Positions 36,611-47,107 of a stretch of DNA of 64,000 nucleotides are shown here, piece after piece; the stretch's first letter is position 1, and every line of letters begins with the position of its first letter. The notes below the pieces were generated by a model, which saw nothing but the letters and a program-made list of their open reading frames with translations, searched no databases and was not told the DNA's origin. A program made the translations under genes and the position numbers. Where the stretch lies: the NCBI RefSeq assembly GCF_003634555.1, contig NZ_RBKS01000001.1, positions 992,001-1,056,000 of the forward strand. The letters run 5' to 3'. The stretch is from Frondihabitans australicus (lineage in GTDB: Bacteria > Actinomycetota > Actinomycetes > Actinomycetales > Microbacteriaceae).

Positions 36611-36646
36611 GAGAAGGCGGGCCTCCCGAGGGAGACCCGCCTTCTC
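36611..36646 (-). terminator. Terminator hairpin of the rplU-rpmA transcript
   Basis: A perfect 11-bp inverted repeat (36611-36621 and 36636-36646) lies just after the rpmA stop on the minus strand, with further CTCCC/GGGAG pairing in the loop. There is no clear T-run. Confidence 0.75.
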
Positions 36647-36665
36647 TGCGCTGCCTGGTGACGCC

Positions 36666-36923
36666 TTAGGCGTCTGCGCTCACGATGTTGACGACCTTGC
36701 GGCCGCCCTTCGCGCCGAACTCGACCGCGCCTGCGGCGAGGGCGAACAGGGTGTCGTCGCCGCCACGGCCGACGTTCACGCCGGGGTGGAAGTGGGTGCC
36801 GCGCTGACGGACGAGGATCTCGCCCGCGGACACGACCTGGCCGCCGAAGCGCTTCACGCCGAGGCGCTGCGCGTTCGAGTCGCGGCCGTTGCGGGTGGAG
36901 CTAGCTCCCTTTTTGTGTGCCAT
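36666..36923 (-). CDS. rpmA: 50S ribosomal protein L27
   Basis: 85 residues starting [29 protein letters not shown] with the classic L27 N-terminus (no cleavable leader before AHKKG). It continues [26 protein letters not shown] and [14 protein letters not shown]27 contacts the peptidyl-transferase centre. It lies 11 bases after rplU on the minus strand. The obg GTPase gene that usually follows in actinobacteria is not here. Confidence 0.98.
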   Translation of the reverse strand: MAHKKGASSTRNGRDSNAQRLGVKRFGGQVVSAGEILVRQRGTHFHPGVNVGRGGDDTLFALAAGAVEFGAKGGRKVVNIVSADA

Positions 36924-36934
36924 TGTCTAGCTCC

Positions 36935-37246
36935 CTACTTGGTCTTGATGGCGGTGATCTTGACGCGGGTGAGGTCGGCACGGAAACCCATGCGACGCTT
37001 GTACCCGGTCTTGTTGCGGTAGTTCTGGATCACGATCTTCGGGCCGCGGAGGTCGTTGAGGACCTCGCCCTCGACCGTGACCTTCGCCAGCTGGTCGCCG
37101 GAGAGGATCGTGTCGCCGTCGACGTGCAGGACGGGAACGAACGAGACGGTGTCGCCGTCGGACGCCTTGAGACGGTCGACGGTCACGATCGTGCCCACCT
37201 CGACCTTCTCCTGACGGCCACCGGCACGCACGATAGCGAAAGCCAT
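36935..37246 (-). CDS. rplU: 50S ribosomal protein L21
   Basis: 103 residues. L21 signature: [24 protein letters not shown] at the start, [22 protein letters not shown] in the middle and [27 protein letters not shown]-like residues at the end. The ATG at 37246 has a GGAG ribosome-binding sequence, so this transcript is leadered, unlike its divergent neighbour. Confidence 0.98.
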   Translation of the reverse strand: MAFAIVRAGGRQEKVEVGTIVTVDRLKASDGDTVSFVPVLHVDGDTILSGDQLAKVTVEGEVLNDLRGPKIVIQNYRNKTGYKRRMGFRADLTRVKITAIKTK

Positions 37247-37312
37247 GGGAACTCCAGAGTGTGAGGGTGTGCGAGTCGCACAAGAGATGCCCGGTTACCC
37301 GGACAACTTGGA

Positions 37313-37318
37313 TAGTCT
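37313..37318 (+). promoter_or_regulatory. -10 element (TAGTCT), leaderless type
   Basis: TAGTCT ends 8 bases before the ATG at 37326. A TTGGA sequence just upstream is not a good -35. Confidence 0.45.
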
Positions 37319-37325
37319 TTCACAA

Positions 37326-37949
37326 ATGTCACGACCGATCAAACTTCGCCGCGCCCCGCAGTTCACCGTCGACATCGTCGACGACGCCCGCGCGAGCCTT
37401 GTCGAGCTCCTCCGCGATCTCGAGGCGATCACCCGCGACAACGCCGACGACATCGAGGTGTGGGCGTCGGCGGTGACGACGGCGGGATGGGAGATCGCTC
37501 GCCTCGGCCAGTGGCTCGGGCTCGAGGGCGAGGCCGCGCTCCTGCTGGGCGGAGCCTCGTACCCCGAGATCGCCGAGCACCAGGGCACGAGCGCGTCCAA
37601 CGTCTACAACCGGGTCGGGCGGTCGCTGACGCTCGCGCCCTACGCGAGGGCGGCCGGATCCGTCGCCCACGTGAGCGCGGAGGCGCTGGAGGAGGCGCGG
37701 CGTGACTACGCCGCCGAGACCGTGATCGAGGGCGATGCGGCGGCCCCGGGCGGCGTCGGCGAGGCGGGGGAGACCCTGGTCGAGAAAGTGCTCGCGATCC
37801 TGCGCCCCGGGCCTTCGACCACCGCCGAGATCGTCGCGGCTCTGCCCGAGTACCGCCGGTCGAGCGTGCTGTCAACTCTCTCCGTGCTGGCGCGCAGAGA
37901 CGCCGTGACCCGCGTGGGTCACGGCGTCTACGCCCTCCCGGACCACTGA
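37326..37949 (+). CDS. Winged-helix DNA-binding protein, unassigned
   Basis: 207 residues. The middle holds a helix-turn-helix-like segment (GASYPEIAEHQGTSASNVYNRVGRSLTLAPYA). The C-terminus holds a second wHTH-like unit (STTAEIVAALPEYRRSSVLSTLSVLARRDAVTRVGHGVYALPDH) with a beta-wing. Two such units suggest a DNA-binding regulator. It diverges from rplU-rpmA with 79 bases between start codons. I do not recognise a named family. Confidence 0.7.
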   Translation: MSRPIKLRRAPQFTVDIVDDARASLVELLRDLEAITRDNADDIEVWASAVTTAGWEIARLGQWLGLEGEAALLLGGASYPEIAEHQGTSASNVYNRVGRSLTLAPYARAAGSVAHVSAEALEEARRDYAAETVIEGDAAAPGGVGEAGETLVEKVLAILRPGPSTTAEIVAALPEYRRSSVLSTLSVLARRDAVTRVGHGVYALPDH

Positions 37950-37974
37950 CGGCGCCCCTGTCGCCGTCAGAGCC

Positions 37975-38426
37975 CTACGTCGCGGGAGGGGCGGGGAGCG
38001 CCTCGGACAACCCGAATGCCGAGAGCTCCTCGTCGTTCAGCATGCGAGAACGGATGAGGAACCTCTTGCCCTCGGGGCTCTCGATGCTGAAACCGGCACC
38101 TCGCCCGTCGACGACGTCGATGGTGAGGTGCGTGTACTTCCAGTACTCGAACTGGCTGCGCGACATGTAGACCTCGATGGGGTCGTCGAGTCCGTCGACG
38201 TGGAGGTCGCCGAGGTGGACGTCGACGGCGCCCACCCGGAAGAATCCGACGGGGTAGCACATCGGGCTCGAGCCGTCGCAGCAGCCGCCGGACTGGTGGA
38301 ACATCAGCGGTCCGTGCTGGGCCGTGAGGTCGCGCAGGAGCGACGCTGCCGCGGGTGTGAGGTCAACCCGCGACAGCGCCTCATGCCTCGGAGAGGCATG
38401 TCCGACGACCTGATCCGGCGTCGGCA

Positions 38427-38427
<1 letters not shown>
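37975..38427 (-). CDS. DUF779 protein, acetaldehyde-dehydrogenase partner
   Basis: 150 residues. The DUF779 hallmark is a Cys-rich segment, MFHQSGGCCDGSSPMCYP, followed by VHLGDLHVDGLDDPIEVYMSRSQFEYWKYTHLTIDVVDGRGAGFSIESPEGKRF. DUF779 genes are nearly always the last gene of an acetaldehyde dehydrogenase operon; a role in metal or cofactor supply is guessed but unproven. The ATG overlaps the dehydrogenase stop (ATGA), indicating translational coupling. Confidence 0.9.
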
Positions 38428-39968
<1,541 letters not shown>

Positions 39969-40043
39969 GGTTCGCTCCCTTGCGACGACTCTGTCTGGGG
40001 TTGCCCGAGGGTCGCTCGGGCGCACTCTGAAGATAGGTCGGGG

Positions 40044-40063
40044 GAGGTTGCAGGAGGTTGCAG
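40044..40063. promoter_or_regulatory. Tandem 10-bp repeat upstream of the aldehyde dehydrogenase gene
   Basis: Two perfect adjacent copies of GAGGTTGCAG (40044-40053, 40054-40063) lie 76-95 bases before the dehydrogenase ATG and just after the regulator's stop. They are a candidate binding site for the upstream GAF-domain regulator, in helical phase with each other. Confidence 0.4.
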
Positions 40064-40132
40064 GCCGACCGTGCCGCCTGCACCGGATGACGAGGCTGGT
40101 ACGAAGTCCGGGGCGCGGGCGACCGCGGATAA

Positions 40133-41416
40133 TTACAGCCGGTCGAGGAGCTCGAGCCGGGCGACGACGCCGGCTCGGCGCGGGGACCGCGGAGGCAGCA
40201 TCTGAAGAGCCGCCATCAGCACGTCGCGATCGGTGTCGCCCGAGGTGGTGCTCGCGTAGTCGAGCAGGACCTCGACGGAGGCGTCGGCCAGGAGGGACTC
40301 TCGGATCCTGGTGCCGAGGCTCTCGCGGATCTCCTCGATGCCGGGGGCCGTCGAGTTGGGCAGCACCGGACCCGTGTAGGCCTCGATCGCGCGGCGGTGC
40401 GCACCGCGGTCGAGGAGCGCGATGACGCGTGACACATCGGACTGGAGCGGGCTCAGGAGCCGGTACGGCCGGCTCAACGGCGCCAGTCGCGGGTCGAGCG
40501 CCTCCAGTGCGTGACGCAGGCGCACCATTTCGGCCCGGAGGGTCAGCACGGCCCCCGCATCGCCGTAGGTGAGCTGCGCGAGCTCTTCGGCGGACAGCCC
40601 GCGGCGATGCCAGCTGAGCAGCGTCATGAGCTCGGAGTGGCGGGCGCTCAGCGAGATCGTGCGGCGACCGTCGGAGAGCTGGGCGACGTCGCGGCCGAGC
40701 GTGGTCAGGGTCGCGGTTCCCGCTGCTCCTGCCGCCGCTTCCGCTGCCGCCCCGCCCGTGAGGCGGGTCCGGGCGCCGGTCGACCGCGTGCGCGTCCGCA
40801 GCCTCGTCACCATCAGCTCGGACTCCATCGCGCGAGCCGTCGCCTCGAGAAGCGGAAGGGTGTGCGGGCCGACGGCGCGTTCGTCGCCCGTGATGTCGAG
40901 GAAGCCCAGGATCCTGCGGCTGACTGGATCGTGGATCGGCACGGCGGTGCAGCTCCACTGCTTCACGAGCGTGTTGAAGTGCTCCTCGCCCTGGATCTGG
41001 ATTCCGTGGTCGAGCACCAGAGCCGTGCCGGGAGCCGAGGTTCCCACTCGGCTCTCGGCCCAGCCGGCCCCCTCGACGAAGCGCATGTCCTCCGCCTGGC
41101 GCTTCGCCGAGCTGTCGCCCTCCACCCAGAGCAGGCGCCCGTGCTCGTCGCCCATCGCGACGATCAGCCCGGACCCCTCGATGTCGTTCAGCAGCAGCGA
41201 CCGGGCCACCGGCAGGAGCAGCGAGAGAGGGTGCTCGCGGCGGTAGTCGTCGACGCCGTCCTCGGGCAGCTCGAGCTGCGGCAGGAGACGCTCGGGGTCG
41301 AGGCGGTGGCGCTGTGCGCGCTCCCACGACTCGGCGACGACGCGGCGCGCCAGAGGATCCACCGGGCGGCTCGGGGTGGCCAGCCAGGGGTTTCCGGTGC
41401 CGGTCGGTGCCGTCAT
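40133..41416 (-). CDS. GAF-domain transcriptional regulator (AcoR N-terminus-like)
   Basis: 427 residues. The N-terminal part resembles AcoR-type sensors: [25 protein letters not shown], a GAF domain ([61 protein letters not shown]). It lacks the sigma-54 AAA+ domain of true AcoR. The C-terminus has a winged-helix-like unit ([33 protein letters not shown]) as found in actinobacterial regulators of acetaldehyde dehydrogenase operons. The next gene is that dehydrogenase, on the same strand. Confidence 0.82.
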   Translation of the reverse strand: MTAPTGTGNPWLATPSRPVDPLARRVVAESWERAQRHRLDPERLLPQLELPEDGVDDYRREHPLSLLLPVARSLLLNDIEGSGLIVAMGDEHGRLLWVEGDSSAKRQAEDMRFVEGAGWAESRVGTSAPGTALVLDHGIQIQGEEHFNTLVKQWSCTAVPIHDPVSRRILGFLDITGDERAVGPHTLPLLEATARAMESELMVTRLRTRTRSTGARTRLTGGAAAEAAAGAAGTATLTTLGRDVAQLSDGRRTISLSARHSELMTLLSWHRRGLSAEELAQLTYGDAGAVLTLRAEMVRLRHALEALDPRLAPLSRPYRLLSPLQSDVSRVIALLDRGAHRRAIEAYTGPVLPNSTAPGIEEIRESLGTRIRESLLADASVEVLLDYASTTSGDTDRDVLMAALQMLPPRSPRRAGVVARLELLDRL

Positions 41417-41497
41417 GCCTCACCCATCGTCTACGTCGTCGTTTCGCGATGCTGCGGACACTCTACGACCGCTCGCTGTGGTGCGGTAGGACTCCCC

Positions 41498-41555
41498 GCG
41501 ACAAAACGCGACACCTGCGACGTGCCGCCGTGTCGCAGGTGTCGCGTTTTGTCGC
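41498..41555. repeat. Long perfect intergenic inverted repeat (24-bp arms)
   Basis: Arms 41498-41521 and 41532-41555 are perfectly complementary around a 10-base loop. The element fills the gap between the DksA-like gene and the GAF regulator, both on the minus strand. The arm contains CGACAAAACGCGACACC, more AT-rich than the surroundings. It is a terminator candidate, but also of the same build as the elements at 28133 and 51759. Confidence 0.88.
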
Positions 41556-41587
41556 CGAGTGCTGGGGGACCGCCTCAGCGGAGGGCG

Positions 41588-41950
41588 TCAGGAGGCGCAG
41601 TCGAGGCACAGCGCGGCCATCGGGCGCGGCTCGAGCCGGGCCTTCGCGATGGGGCGGCCGCAGGATCGGCACACGCCGTACGTGCCCGCGCCCAGGCGCT
41701 CGAGGGCCCCCTGCGCTTCCGCCTCCCGCGCGAGTGCCGACCGGCGGATCGCCTCGAGCTGGCTCCGCTCGAACGCGATCGTCGCGCCCTCCGGGTCGTG
41801 CTCGTCGTCGACGTTCGACGCGTCGCGGGCGTCGCTGACCGCCTGCATGTCGACGAGGAGGCGGGCGGCGAGGGCGCGGGCGTCGTCGCGGACGGCCTCC
41901 AGGCGTGCGCGTGTCGCGTGCTCCTGCGCCCCGCTGTCGTCGAACGGCAT
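41588..41950 (-). CDS. DksA/TraR-family zinc-finger protein
   Basis: 120 residues. A helical N-terminal half (RLEAVRDDARALAARLLVDMQAVSDA) precedes the TraR/DksA zinc finger YGVCRSCGRPIAKARLEPRPMAALCLDCAS, with the C-x2-C...C-x2-C ligands. Family members bind RNA polymerase's secondary channel. The acidic coiled-coil tip residues (DASNVDDEHDPEGA) between the helices may correspond to the DksA tip. Start supported by a leaderless TAGGCT. Confidence 0.85.
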   Translation of the reverse strand: MPFDDSGAQEHATRARLEAVRDDARALAARLLVDMQAVSDARDASNVDDEHDPEGATIAFERSQLEAIRRSALAREAEAQGALERLGAGTYGVCRSCGRPIAKARLEPRPMAALCLDCAS

Positions 41951-41956
41951 GCGAGG

Positions 41957-41962
41957 AGCCTA
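41957..41962 (-). promoter_or_regulatory. -10 element (TAGGCT) of the DksA-like gene, leaderless type
   Basis: On the minus strand TAGGCT ends 7 bases before the ATG at 41950. It lies in the 28-base gap after the dnaE2 stop. Confidence 0.5.
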
Positions 41963-41978
41963 CGGGCGGCGGCACGGG

Positions 41979-44900
41979 TCACGCATCGGCGAGAGCATCG
42001 GTCGAGAGGCGGCCGGCCTGCCAGTCGCGCCAGAGCGACTTGAGATCCCACGCGTTCTCGGCCTCGAGCGAGATGCCCTTCTCGCCGGTGCGTCGGGTGC
42101 GCCCCTGGATCAGCATCAGCTTCGTGCCGAACAGCAGCGACCCGGCCCGCGACTGCGCCTCTTCGAAGAAGGTCGAGTCGGAGCACCCCGAGCCGTCGTC
42201 GAGGCTGATGAACACGACCCGCTTGCCACTGCGCATCGGCGGGGTCTGCGTGGCGATGCGGATGCCGGCGACGAGCACGCGCGTGCCGTTCCAGTTGTCG
42301 AGGAGATCGGCCGCCGGGGTCACGCCGAGAGCATCGAGCATCGGCCGATAGCTCTCGATGACGTGCTCGGTGATCTCCATCGAGAGGATGTCGAGCTCGT
42401 CGCTGACACGCTCTCTCGTCGAGAGGTCGGGAGTGCCGACGGGCACCGACGCCGACTCGTCGACGTCGAAGTCGAGCTGGTTGTCGGTATCGGCAGGAGC
42501 CGGGCGACTCGCCCTCGCGATGAGCTGCCTCACCCTCGCCACCGCGTCGCCGCGACTGCGCCCCTCGCCCGCGACCGAGTCGAGCGCGCCCACCTGCGCC
42601 AGCCGCAGCAGCAGCCGCCGCGACGGGGCGGCGCGCTGGTAGAAGTCGGCGATCGACGCGTAGGGGCGGTTCTCGACGATGCGGGTGAGCTCGTGCTCGG
42701 TGATGCCCTGCACGTCGACGAGAGACAGCCGGATGCCGAGGTCGCCCGGATAGGTGCGGGCCACGGCCGTGCGCGGCGGCCGCACCCGCTCGACGTGGAA
42801 CACCTCGTCGGAGGCGTTCACGTCGAGCGGCAGCACCGGCACCCCCATGCGCCTCGCCTCGGTGAGCAGCAGCCGCTTCGGGTACATGCCGGGGTCGTGC
42901 GTGAGGATCCCCGCCAGGAACTCGGCCGGGTAGTGCGTCTTGAGCCACGCCGTCTGATAGGTCGGCAGGGCGAACGCCGCCCCGTGGGCCTTGCAGAAGC
43001 CGAACGAGCCGAAGCCCTTGAGCACGCCCCAGATGCGGTCGATCTCCTTCTCGGTGAAGCGCGGCCAGCCCTTCTCGTCGAGGTTCGCCCGGGTCTTCTG
43101 CCGGAACTCGTCCTCGAGGTCGTCGCGTTTCTCCATCTGCCGACGCATCTCGTCGGCCTCGGCGAGCGAGATGCCCATGGTGGCGTGCAGGATGCGGAGG
43201 ACGTGCTCGTGGTAGATGACCACCCCGTAGCTGTCCTGCAGGAAAGGCGCGAACGTCGGGTGCACGTAGTCGGGCTGCTGGAACCCGTGCTTCGTGTCGA
43301 GGTAGGGCGCGATCATGTTGCCCTTCATCGGGCCGGGGCGGAACAGCGAGATGTCGGCGATGAGGTCCTCGTACTGGTCGGGCTGCATCTTGCCGATCAG
43401 CTCGCGCTGGCCCGGGCTCTCGATCTGGAACATGCCGAGCGTGTGCGTGGTGCGGATCGCCTCGAACGTGGGCTCGTCGTTGTGGGGGATCGCGTCGAGC
43501 TCGATGCGGCCCGACCGCGCGATGTAGGGCGCGTCGATCGGCAGGGCCCCGGCGACGGCGGTGCGCGACCCGTTGACCCGCTCGATCTCGTCGAGCGCGA
43601 ACGCCATCGACGACTGCATGCGCACCCCGAGCACGTCGAGCTTCAGCAGACCTGCGTCGTTCATGTCGTGCTTGTCGAACTGGCTCATCGGCAGGCCCAT
43701 GCCGCTCGGCTGCACCGGGGTCATGCTGAGCAGGTCGGAGTCGCCCAGGATCACGCCGCACGGGTGCATCGAGATGTGGCGGGGCAGGCGATCCAGTCGC
43801 TCGGTGAGGTCGACGAGGAGGTCGAGCTGCTCGTTGGTCTTCACCAGCTCGGCGATCTCGCGCAGCTCGGGCTTCTCGGCCAGCGCGCCGCGGAAGTCGC
43901 GGGCGTTGAACCGCCACACGTTGTTCGCGACGAGGTCGATCTGCTCGTCGTCGAGCCCGAGCGCGAGACCGGCGTCGCGGACGGCGCCGCGCGCCCGGTA
44001 CGTCGACTGCATCGACATGAGCGTGACCCGGTTGCTGCCGTAGCGGTCGAAGATCGCCCGGTACACCTCGTGGCGCCGGGCCGACTCGACGTCGATGTCG
44101 ATGTCGGGCAGCGTCTCGCGCTTGTTGCCGAGGAAGCGCTCGAACAGGAGGTCGTGTTCGAGCGGGTCGACGTTGGAGATGCGCAGCAGGTAGGTGACGA
44201 GGCTGCCCGCGCCCGAGCCGCGCGCGGCGTTCCGCACCCGCATCTCGCGCATCATCGTCGACACGTCGGCCACGGTGAGGAAGTACCCGGCGAACCCGAA
44301 GCCGGTGATCGTCTTCAGCTCGTCGCGAAGCCTCGTCTCGATCGACTGCCGCTTCGCCATCGACGCGTCGCCGAAGCGCTCGGTGATGCCCGCCTCGCAC
44401 CGGCGCAGCAGCACCTGGTTCGGGTCGCCCTCGACGCCGATCGCCGAGAGCTCGGGCACCTTCGCCTTCCGCCAGCCGAGGTCGGTGTCGGGGTCGAGGC
44501 GGCAGCGGTCGGCGAGCTCTTCGGTCGCGCGGAGCATCGCCTCGGCGGCGCCTCGGTCGAGCGACGAATGCGAGGCGATCAGGTGGGCGAGTTCGCGCAT
44601 GCCGTGCTCGCCGGTGGGGGGCTTCAGCCACGCCTGCGCGTTCGGCTGGGGCTCGAACGTGCCGAGGGCGGCGAGGTGGCCCGCGGCGTCGAGCACGTCG
44701 GCCGTGACCGCGCCGTCGGTGTCGCGATAGCGCACGGCGTTCGTGAGGATCGCCGGGAGGCCGGTCGCGTCGGCCAGCTCGAGCATGCGGGAGGCGTGCC
44801 GCAGGCTCCTGCGCTCGCCCGGCTCGGTGAGATGGCAGACGACCTCGATGACGACGCCGCCGGGCAGCATTCGGCGCCACGAGTCGACGAGGGCCACGGC

Positions 44901-45413
44901 CCGGGAGTGCTCGCCCGCCGCCACGGCCCGCCCCACGTCGGAGTCGGGGCCGAGCAGCACCGTGCCCGTGCAGCCGTCGTCGCCCACGAGGAAGGCGCGG
45001 ATGCGCGATCGGCCGATGGTCGCGACGCTGTTCGCTGATCCGGCGACCCGCCTGGTGGCCCGCCCGTGGGCCGCGCTGATCAGCCGGCACAGCGACGCCC
45101 ACCCGGCGCCCGCGACCCCGCCGTGCGCGAGCACCACCACGCGGTCGGTGTCGGCCGCGCTGACCGCCCCCGCGGTGCCGCCGGACGAGGGCGCAGGATC
45201 AGGGGAGACCCCCAGTTCGACCCCGACGATCGGGTCGATGCCGAGAGTGCGGCACGCCCCCACGTGCCGGATCGCCCCGTAGAGCCCGTCGCGGTCGGTG
45301 ATCGCCGCGGCGTCGGCGCCGTTCGCCGCCGTCTGCCCGGCGAGCTCGAGCGGGGAGGCGGTGCCGAAGTGGGCGCTGAACGAGGAGGCGACGTGCAGAT
45401 GCGTGAAGCCCAT
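41979..45413 (-). CDS. dnaE2: Error-prone DNA polymerase III alpha subunit (DnaE2/ImuC type)
   Basis: 1144 residues. An N-terminal PHP domain (FTHLHVASSFSAHFGTASP, ITDRDGLYGAIRHVGACRTLGIDPIVGVEL) is followed by the C-family polymerase core. The catalytic Asp pair is in LPDIDIDVESARRHEV and the third Asp in GLLKLDVLGVRM. A fingers/HhH region and a C-terminal OB-fold (VFISLDDGSGCSDSTFF) are present. The DGLYG variant and missing PHP ligands resemble DnaE2 more than replicative DnaE1. A perfect LexA box lies 12-27 bases upstream of the ATG, which has a GGAGG ribosome-binding sequence. The usual partners imuA and imuB are not adjacent. Confidence 0.88.
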   Translation of the reverse strand: MGFTHLHVASSFSAHFGTASPLELAGQTAANGADAAAITDRDGLYGAIRHVGACRTLGIDPIVGVELGVSPDPAPSSGGTAGAVSAADTDRVVVLAHGGVAGAGWASLCRLISAAHGRATRRVAGSANSVATIGRSRIRAFLVGDDGCTGTVLLGPDSDVGRAVAAGEHSRAVALVDSWRRMLPGGVVIEVVCHLTEPGERRSLRHASRMLELADATGLPAILTNAVRYRDTDGAVTADVLDAAGHLAALGTFEPQPNAQAWLKPPTGEHGMRELAHLIASHSSLDRGAAEAMLRATEELADRCRLDPDTDLGWRKAKVPELSAIGVEGDPNQVLLRRCEAGITERFGDASMAKRQSIETRLRDELKTITGFGFAGYFLTVADVSTMMREMRVRNAARGSGAGSLVTYLLRISNVDPLEHDLLFERFLGNKRETLPDIDIDVESARRHEVYRAIFDRYGSNRVTLMSMQSTYRARGAVRDAGLALGLDDEQIDLVANNVWRFNARDFRGALAEKPELREIAELVKTNEQLDLLVDLTERLDRLPRHISMHPCGVILGDSDLLSMTPVQPSGMGLPMSQFDKHDMNDAGLLKLDVLGVRMQSSMAFALDEIERVNGSRTAVAGALPIDAPYIARSGRIELDAIPHNDEPTFEAIRTTHTLGMFQIESPGQRELIGKMQPDQYEDLIADISLFRPGPMKGNMIAPYLDTKHGFQQPDYVHPTFAPFLQDSYGVVIYHEHVLRILHATMGISLAEADEMRRQMEKRDDLEDEFRQKTRANLDEKGWPRFTEKEIDRIWGVLKGFGSFGFCKAHGAAFALPTYQTAWLKTHYPAEFLAGILTHDPGMYPKRLLLTEARRMGVPVLPLDVNASDEVFHVERVRPPRTAVARTYPGDLGIRLSLVDVQGITEHELTRIVENRPYASIADFYQRAAPSRRLLLRLAQVGALDSVAGEGRSRGDAVARVRQLIARASRPAPADTDNQLDFDVDESASVPVGTPDLSTRERVSDELDILSMEITEHVIESYRPMLDALGVTPAADLLDNWNGTRVLVAGIRIATQTPPMRSGKRVVFISLDDGSGCSDSTFFEEAQSRAGSLLFGTKLMLIQGRTRRTGEKGISLEAENAWDLKSLWRDWQAGRLSTDALADA

Positions 45414-45424
45414 GACACCTCCGT

Positions 45425-45440
45425 TCGAACGTGTGTTCGA
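45425..45440. promoter_or_regulatory. SOS (LexA) box upstream of dnaE2
   Basis: TCGAACGTGTGTTCGA is a perfect actinobacterial LexA operator (TCGAAC-N4-GTTCGA) in an 18-base palindrome. It sits 12 bases before the dnaE2 ATG, and 139 bases from the leader ORF of zwf, so it should repress dnaE2. Confidence 0.92.
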
Positions 45441-45566
45441 ACAGTGTAAGGCACGCGACGGGAGTACGCTCGACGAGGCACCGTGGCCCTCTCGCGCCCG
45501 TGCCGCGCCCGTTCCCCTCGGGAATGCCGTCTCCGCCGTCGCGTTGGATCCCGTGCCCCATCCTCC

Positions 45567-45624
45567 GGAAAGGACCCCCGTGAACACCCCTGCCCCGACA
45601 CGTCTCGAGCTCGCCCGCCGATGA
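45567..45624 (+). CDS. 14-codon leader ORF overlapping zwf
   Basis: A GGAAAGGA ribosome-binding sequence (45567-45574) precedes GTG at 45580, which opens a 14-codon frame (VNTPAPTRLELARR) ending in TGA at 45622-45624. The stop overlaps the zwf ATG at 45621 as ATGA. zwf itself has no other good ribosome-binding sequence, so ribosomes leaving the leader would start zwf. It may tie zwf translation to charged tRNA or simply be a coupling peptide. Confidence 0.5.
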
Positions 45625-46997
45625 CCGAGACCACCACCCTGATCATCCTGGGCGCCTCCGGCGACCTCACCGAACGACTCCTCCTGCCCGGTCTCGCCAG
45701 CCTCCTCAAGAGCGACCGCGGCGTCGACGTCAAGCTGATCGGCACCGGCCGCAGCGCGCGCAGCCCCAAGGAATGGGACGACGTCGTCAAGACCGCCTTC
45801 AACGGCGATGCCGGCAGCGACCTCGCCAAGCGCACCCTCGCCTCCAGCGAGTACATCCAGGGCGACCCCACCGACCCGGCGCACCTCGAGAAGCTCTTCG
45901 AGGCCTCCGTCGGCGAGCCCGTCATGTACTTCGCGCTCCCGCCGGCCATCTCGACGCGCGTCATCAAGGCGCTCGAGAAGGTGAAGCTGCCCGAGGGCCT
46001 CCGCCTGGCCCTCGAGAAGCCCTTCGGCAGCGACGAGGCCGAGGCCAAGCAGCTCAACCAGGAGCTGCTGAAGGTCGTCCCCGAAGAGCGCATCCACCGC
46101 ACCGACCACTTCCTCGGCCGCTCCACGGTGCTCGACATCATCGGCCTGCGCTTCGCCAACCGCCTCTTCGAGCCGGTGTGGAACAGCGACAACATCGAGA
46201 AGGTCGAGATCTTCTACGACGAGGTCCTCGGCCTCGAGGGTCGCGCGCAGTACTACGACAAGGCCGGCGCGCTGGTCGACATGATCCAGAGCCACCTTCT
46301 GCAGATCCTGGCCATCATCGCCATGGAGGCGCCGGCGTCGATCGACGCGGTCGAGCTCCGCAGCGAGATCGCGCGCGTGCTCCGCGCCACCTGGGTCAAG
46401 GACGGCGACCCCGTCACCTCGAGCCGTCGCGGCCAGTACACGGCCGGCACGATCTCGGGCAAGGACGTCCCGTCGTACTCCGACGAGGAGGGCGTCGACA
46501 ACGAGCGCCAGACCGAGACGCTGGCCGAGGTCGAGTTCGAGGTCAAGACGCGTCGCTGGGCCGGGGTCCCCTTCATCCTGCGCTCCGGCAAGGGCATGAC
46601 CAAGATCCGCAAGGAGGTGCTGATCACCTTCAAGCCGGTGCCGGTGCTCCCCGCGGGCCTCACGGGCGCCACGAGCCCCGACACGCTGCGCATCGAGATC
46701 AGCCCCGAGACCCTCGAGCTCGGCGTCACGACGAACGGCAAGGGCAACCCGCTCTCGCTCGAGAAGTCGGTGCTGAAGACCGACCTCGGCAAGCCCGAGC
46801 TCACGCCCTACGGCGAGGTGCTCTCGGGCATCTTCCACGACGACCCGACGCTCTCGATCCGCGGCGACGTGGCCGAGCGCTGCTGGGCGATCGTCGCGCC
46901 GGTTATCGCCGCGTGGGAGGCCGACATGGTTCCCCTCGAGAAGTACCCGGCGGGCTCCTCGGGCCCGGCCGAGTGGAAGACGTCGCAGGAGGCGTAG
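45621..46997 (+). CDS. zwf: Glucose-6-phosphate 1-dehydrogenase
   Basis: 458 residues. The dinucleotide-binding motif is LIILGASGDLTERLLLPGL, the active site has RLALEKPFGSDEAEAKQLNQ and ERIHRTDHFLGRSTVLDI (His of the catalytic dyad), and MIQSHLLQILAIIAMEAP plus FILRSGKGMTKIRKEVLI follow. It makes 6-phosphogluconolactone and reduced cofactor. Unlike the usual actinobacterial arrangement, tal, tkt, opcA and pgl are not adjacent, so this may be a second or stand-alone copy. Start overlaps the leader ORF. Confidence 0.95.
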   Translation: MTETTTLIILGASGDLTERLLLPGLASLLKSDRGVDVKLIGTGRSARSPKEWDDVVKTAFNGDAGSDLAKRTLASSEYIQGDPTDPAHLEKLFEASVGEPVMYFALPPAISTRVIKALEKVKLPEGLRLALEKPFGSDEAEAKQLNQELLKVVPEERIHRTDHFLGRSTVLDIIGLRFANRLFEPVWNSDNIEKVEIFYDEVLGLEGRAQYYDKAGALVDMIQSHLLQILAIIAMEAPASIDAVELRSEIARVLRATWVKDGDPVTSSRRGQYTAGTISGKDVPSYSDEEGVDNERQTETLAEVEFEVKTRRWAGVPFILRSGKGMTKIRKEVLITFKPVPVLPAGLTGATSPDTLRIEISPETLELGVTTNGKGNPLSLEKSVLKTDLGKPELTPYGEVLSGIFHDDPTLSIRGDVAERCWAIVAPVIAAWEADMVPLEKYPAGSSGPAEWKTSQEA

Positions 46998-47028
46998 CCT
47001 CCCGGCGCCGCACGGCGCCCCGCCTGAA

Positions 47029-47077
47029 GATGGCACGCCCGGGCACCCACCGTCGCGGTGGACCCGGGCGGGCCATC
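47029..47077. terminator. Bidirectional terminator between zwf and the GH15 gene
   Basis: A long imperfect inverted repeat (arms about 47029-47052 and 47056-47077, with GATGGC...GCCATC at the ends) lies between two converging genes. No T-run, but the position fits a shared terminator. Confidence 0.7.
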
Positions 47078-47107
47078 TCGTCGTTCGGCCCTGCGAGCCG
47101 GGCGGCG

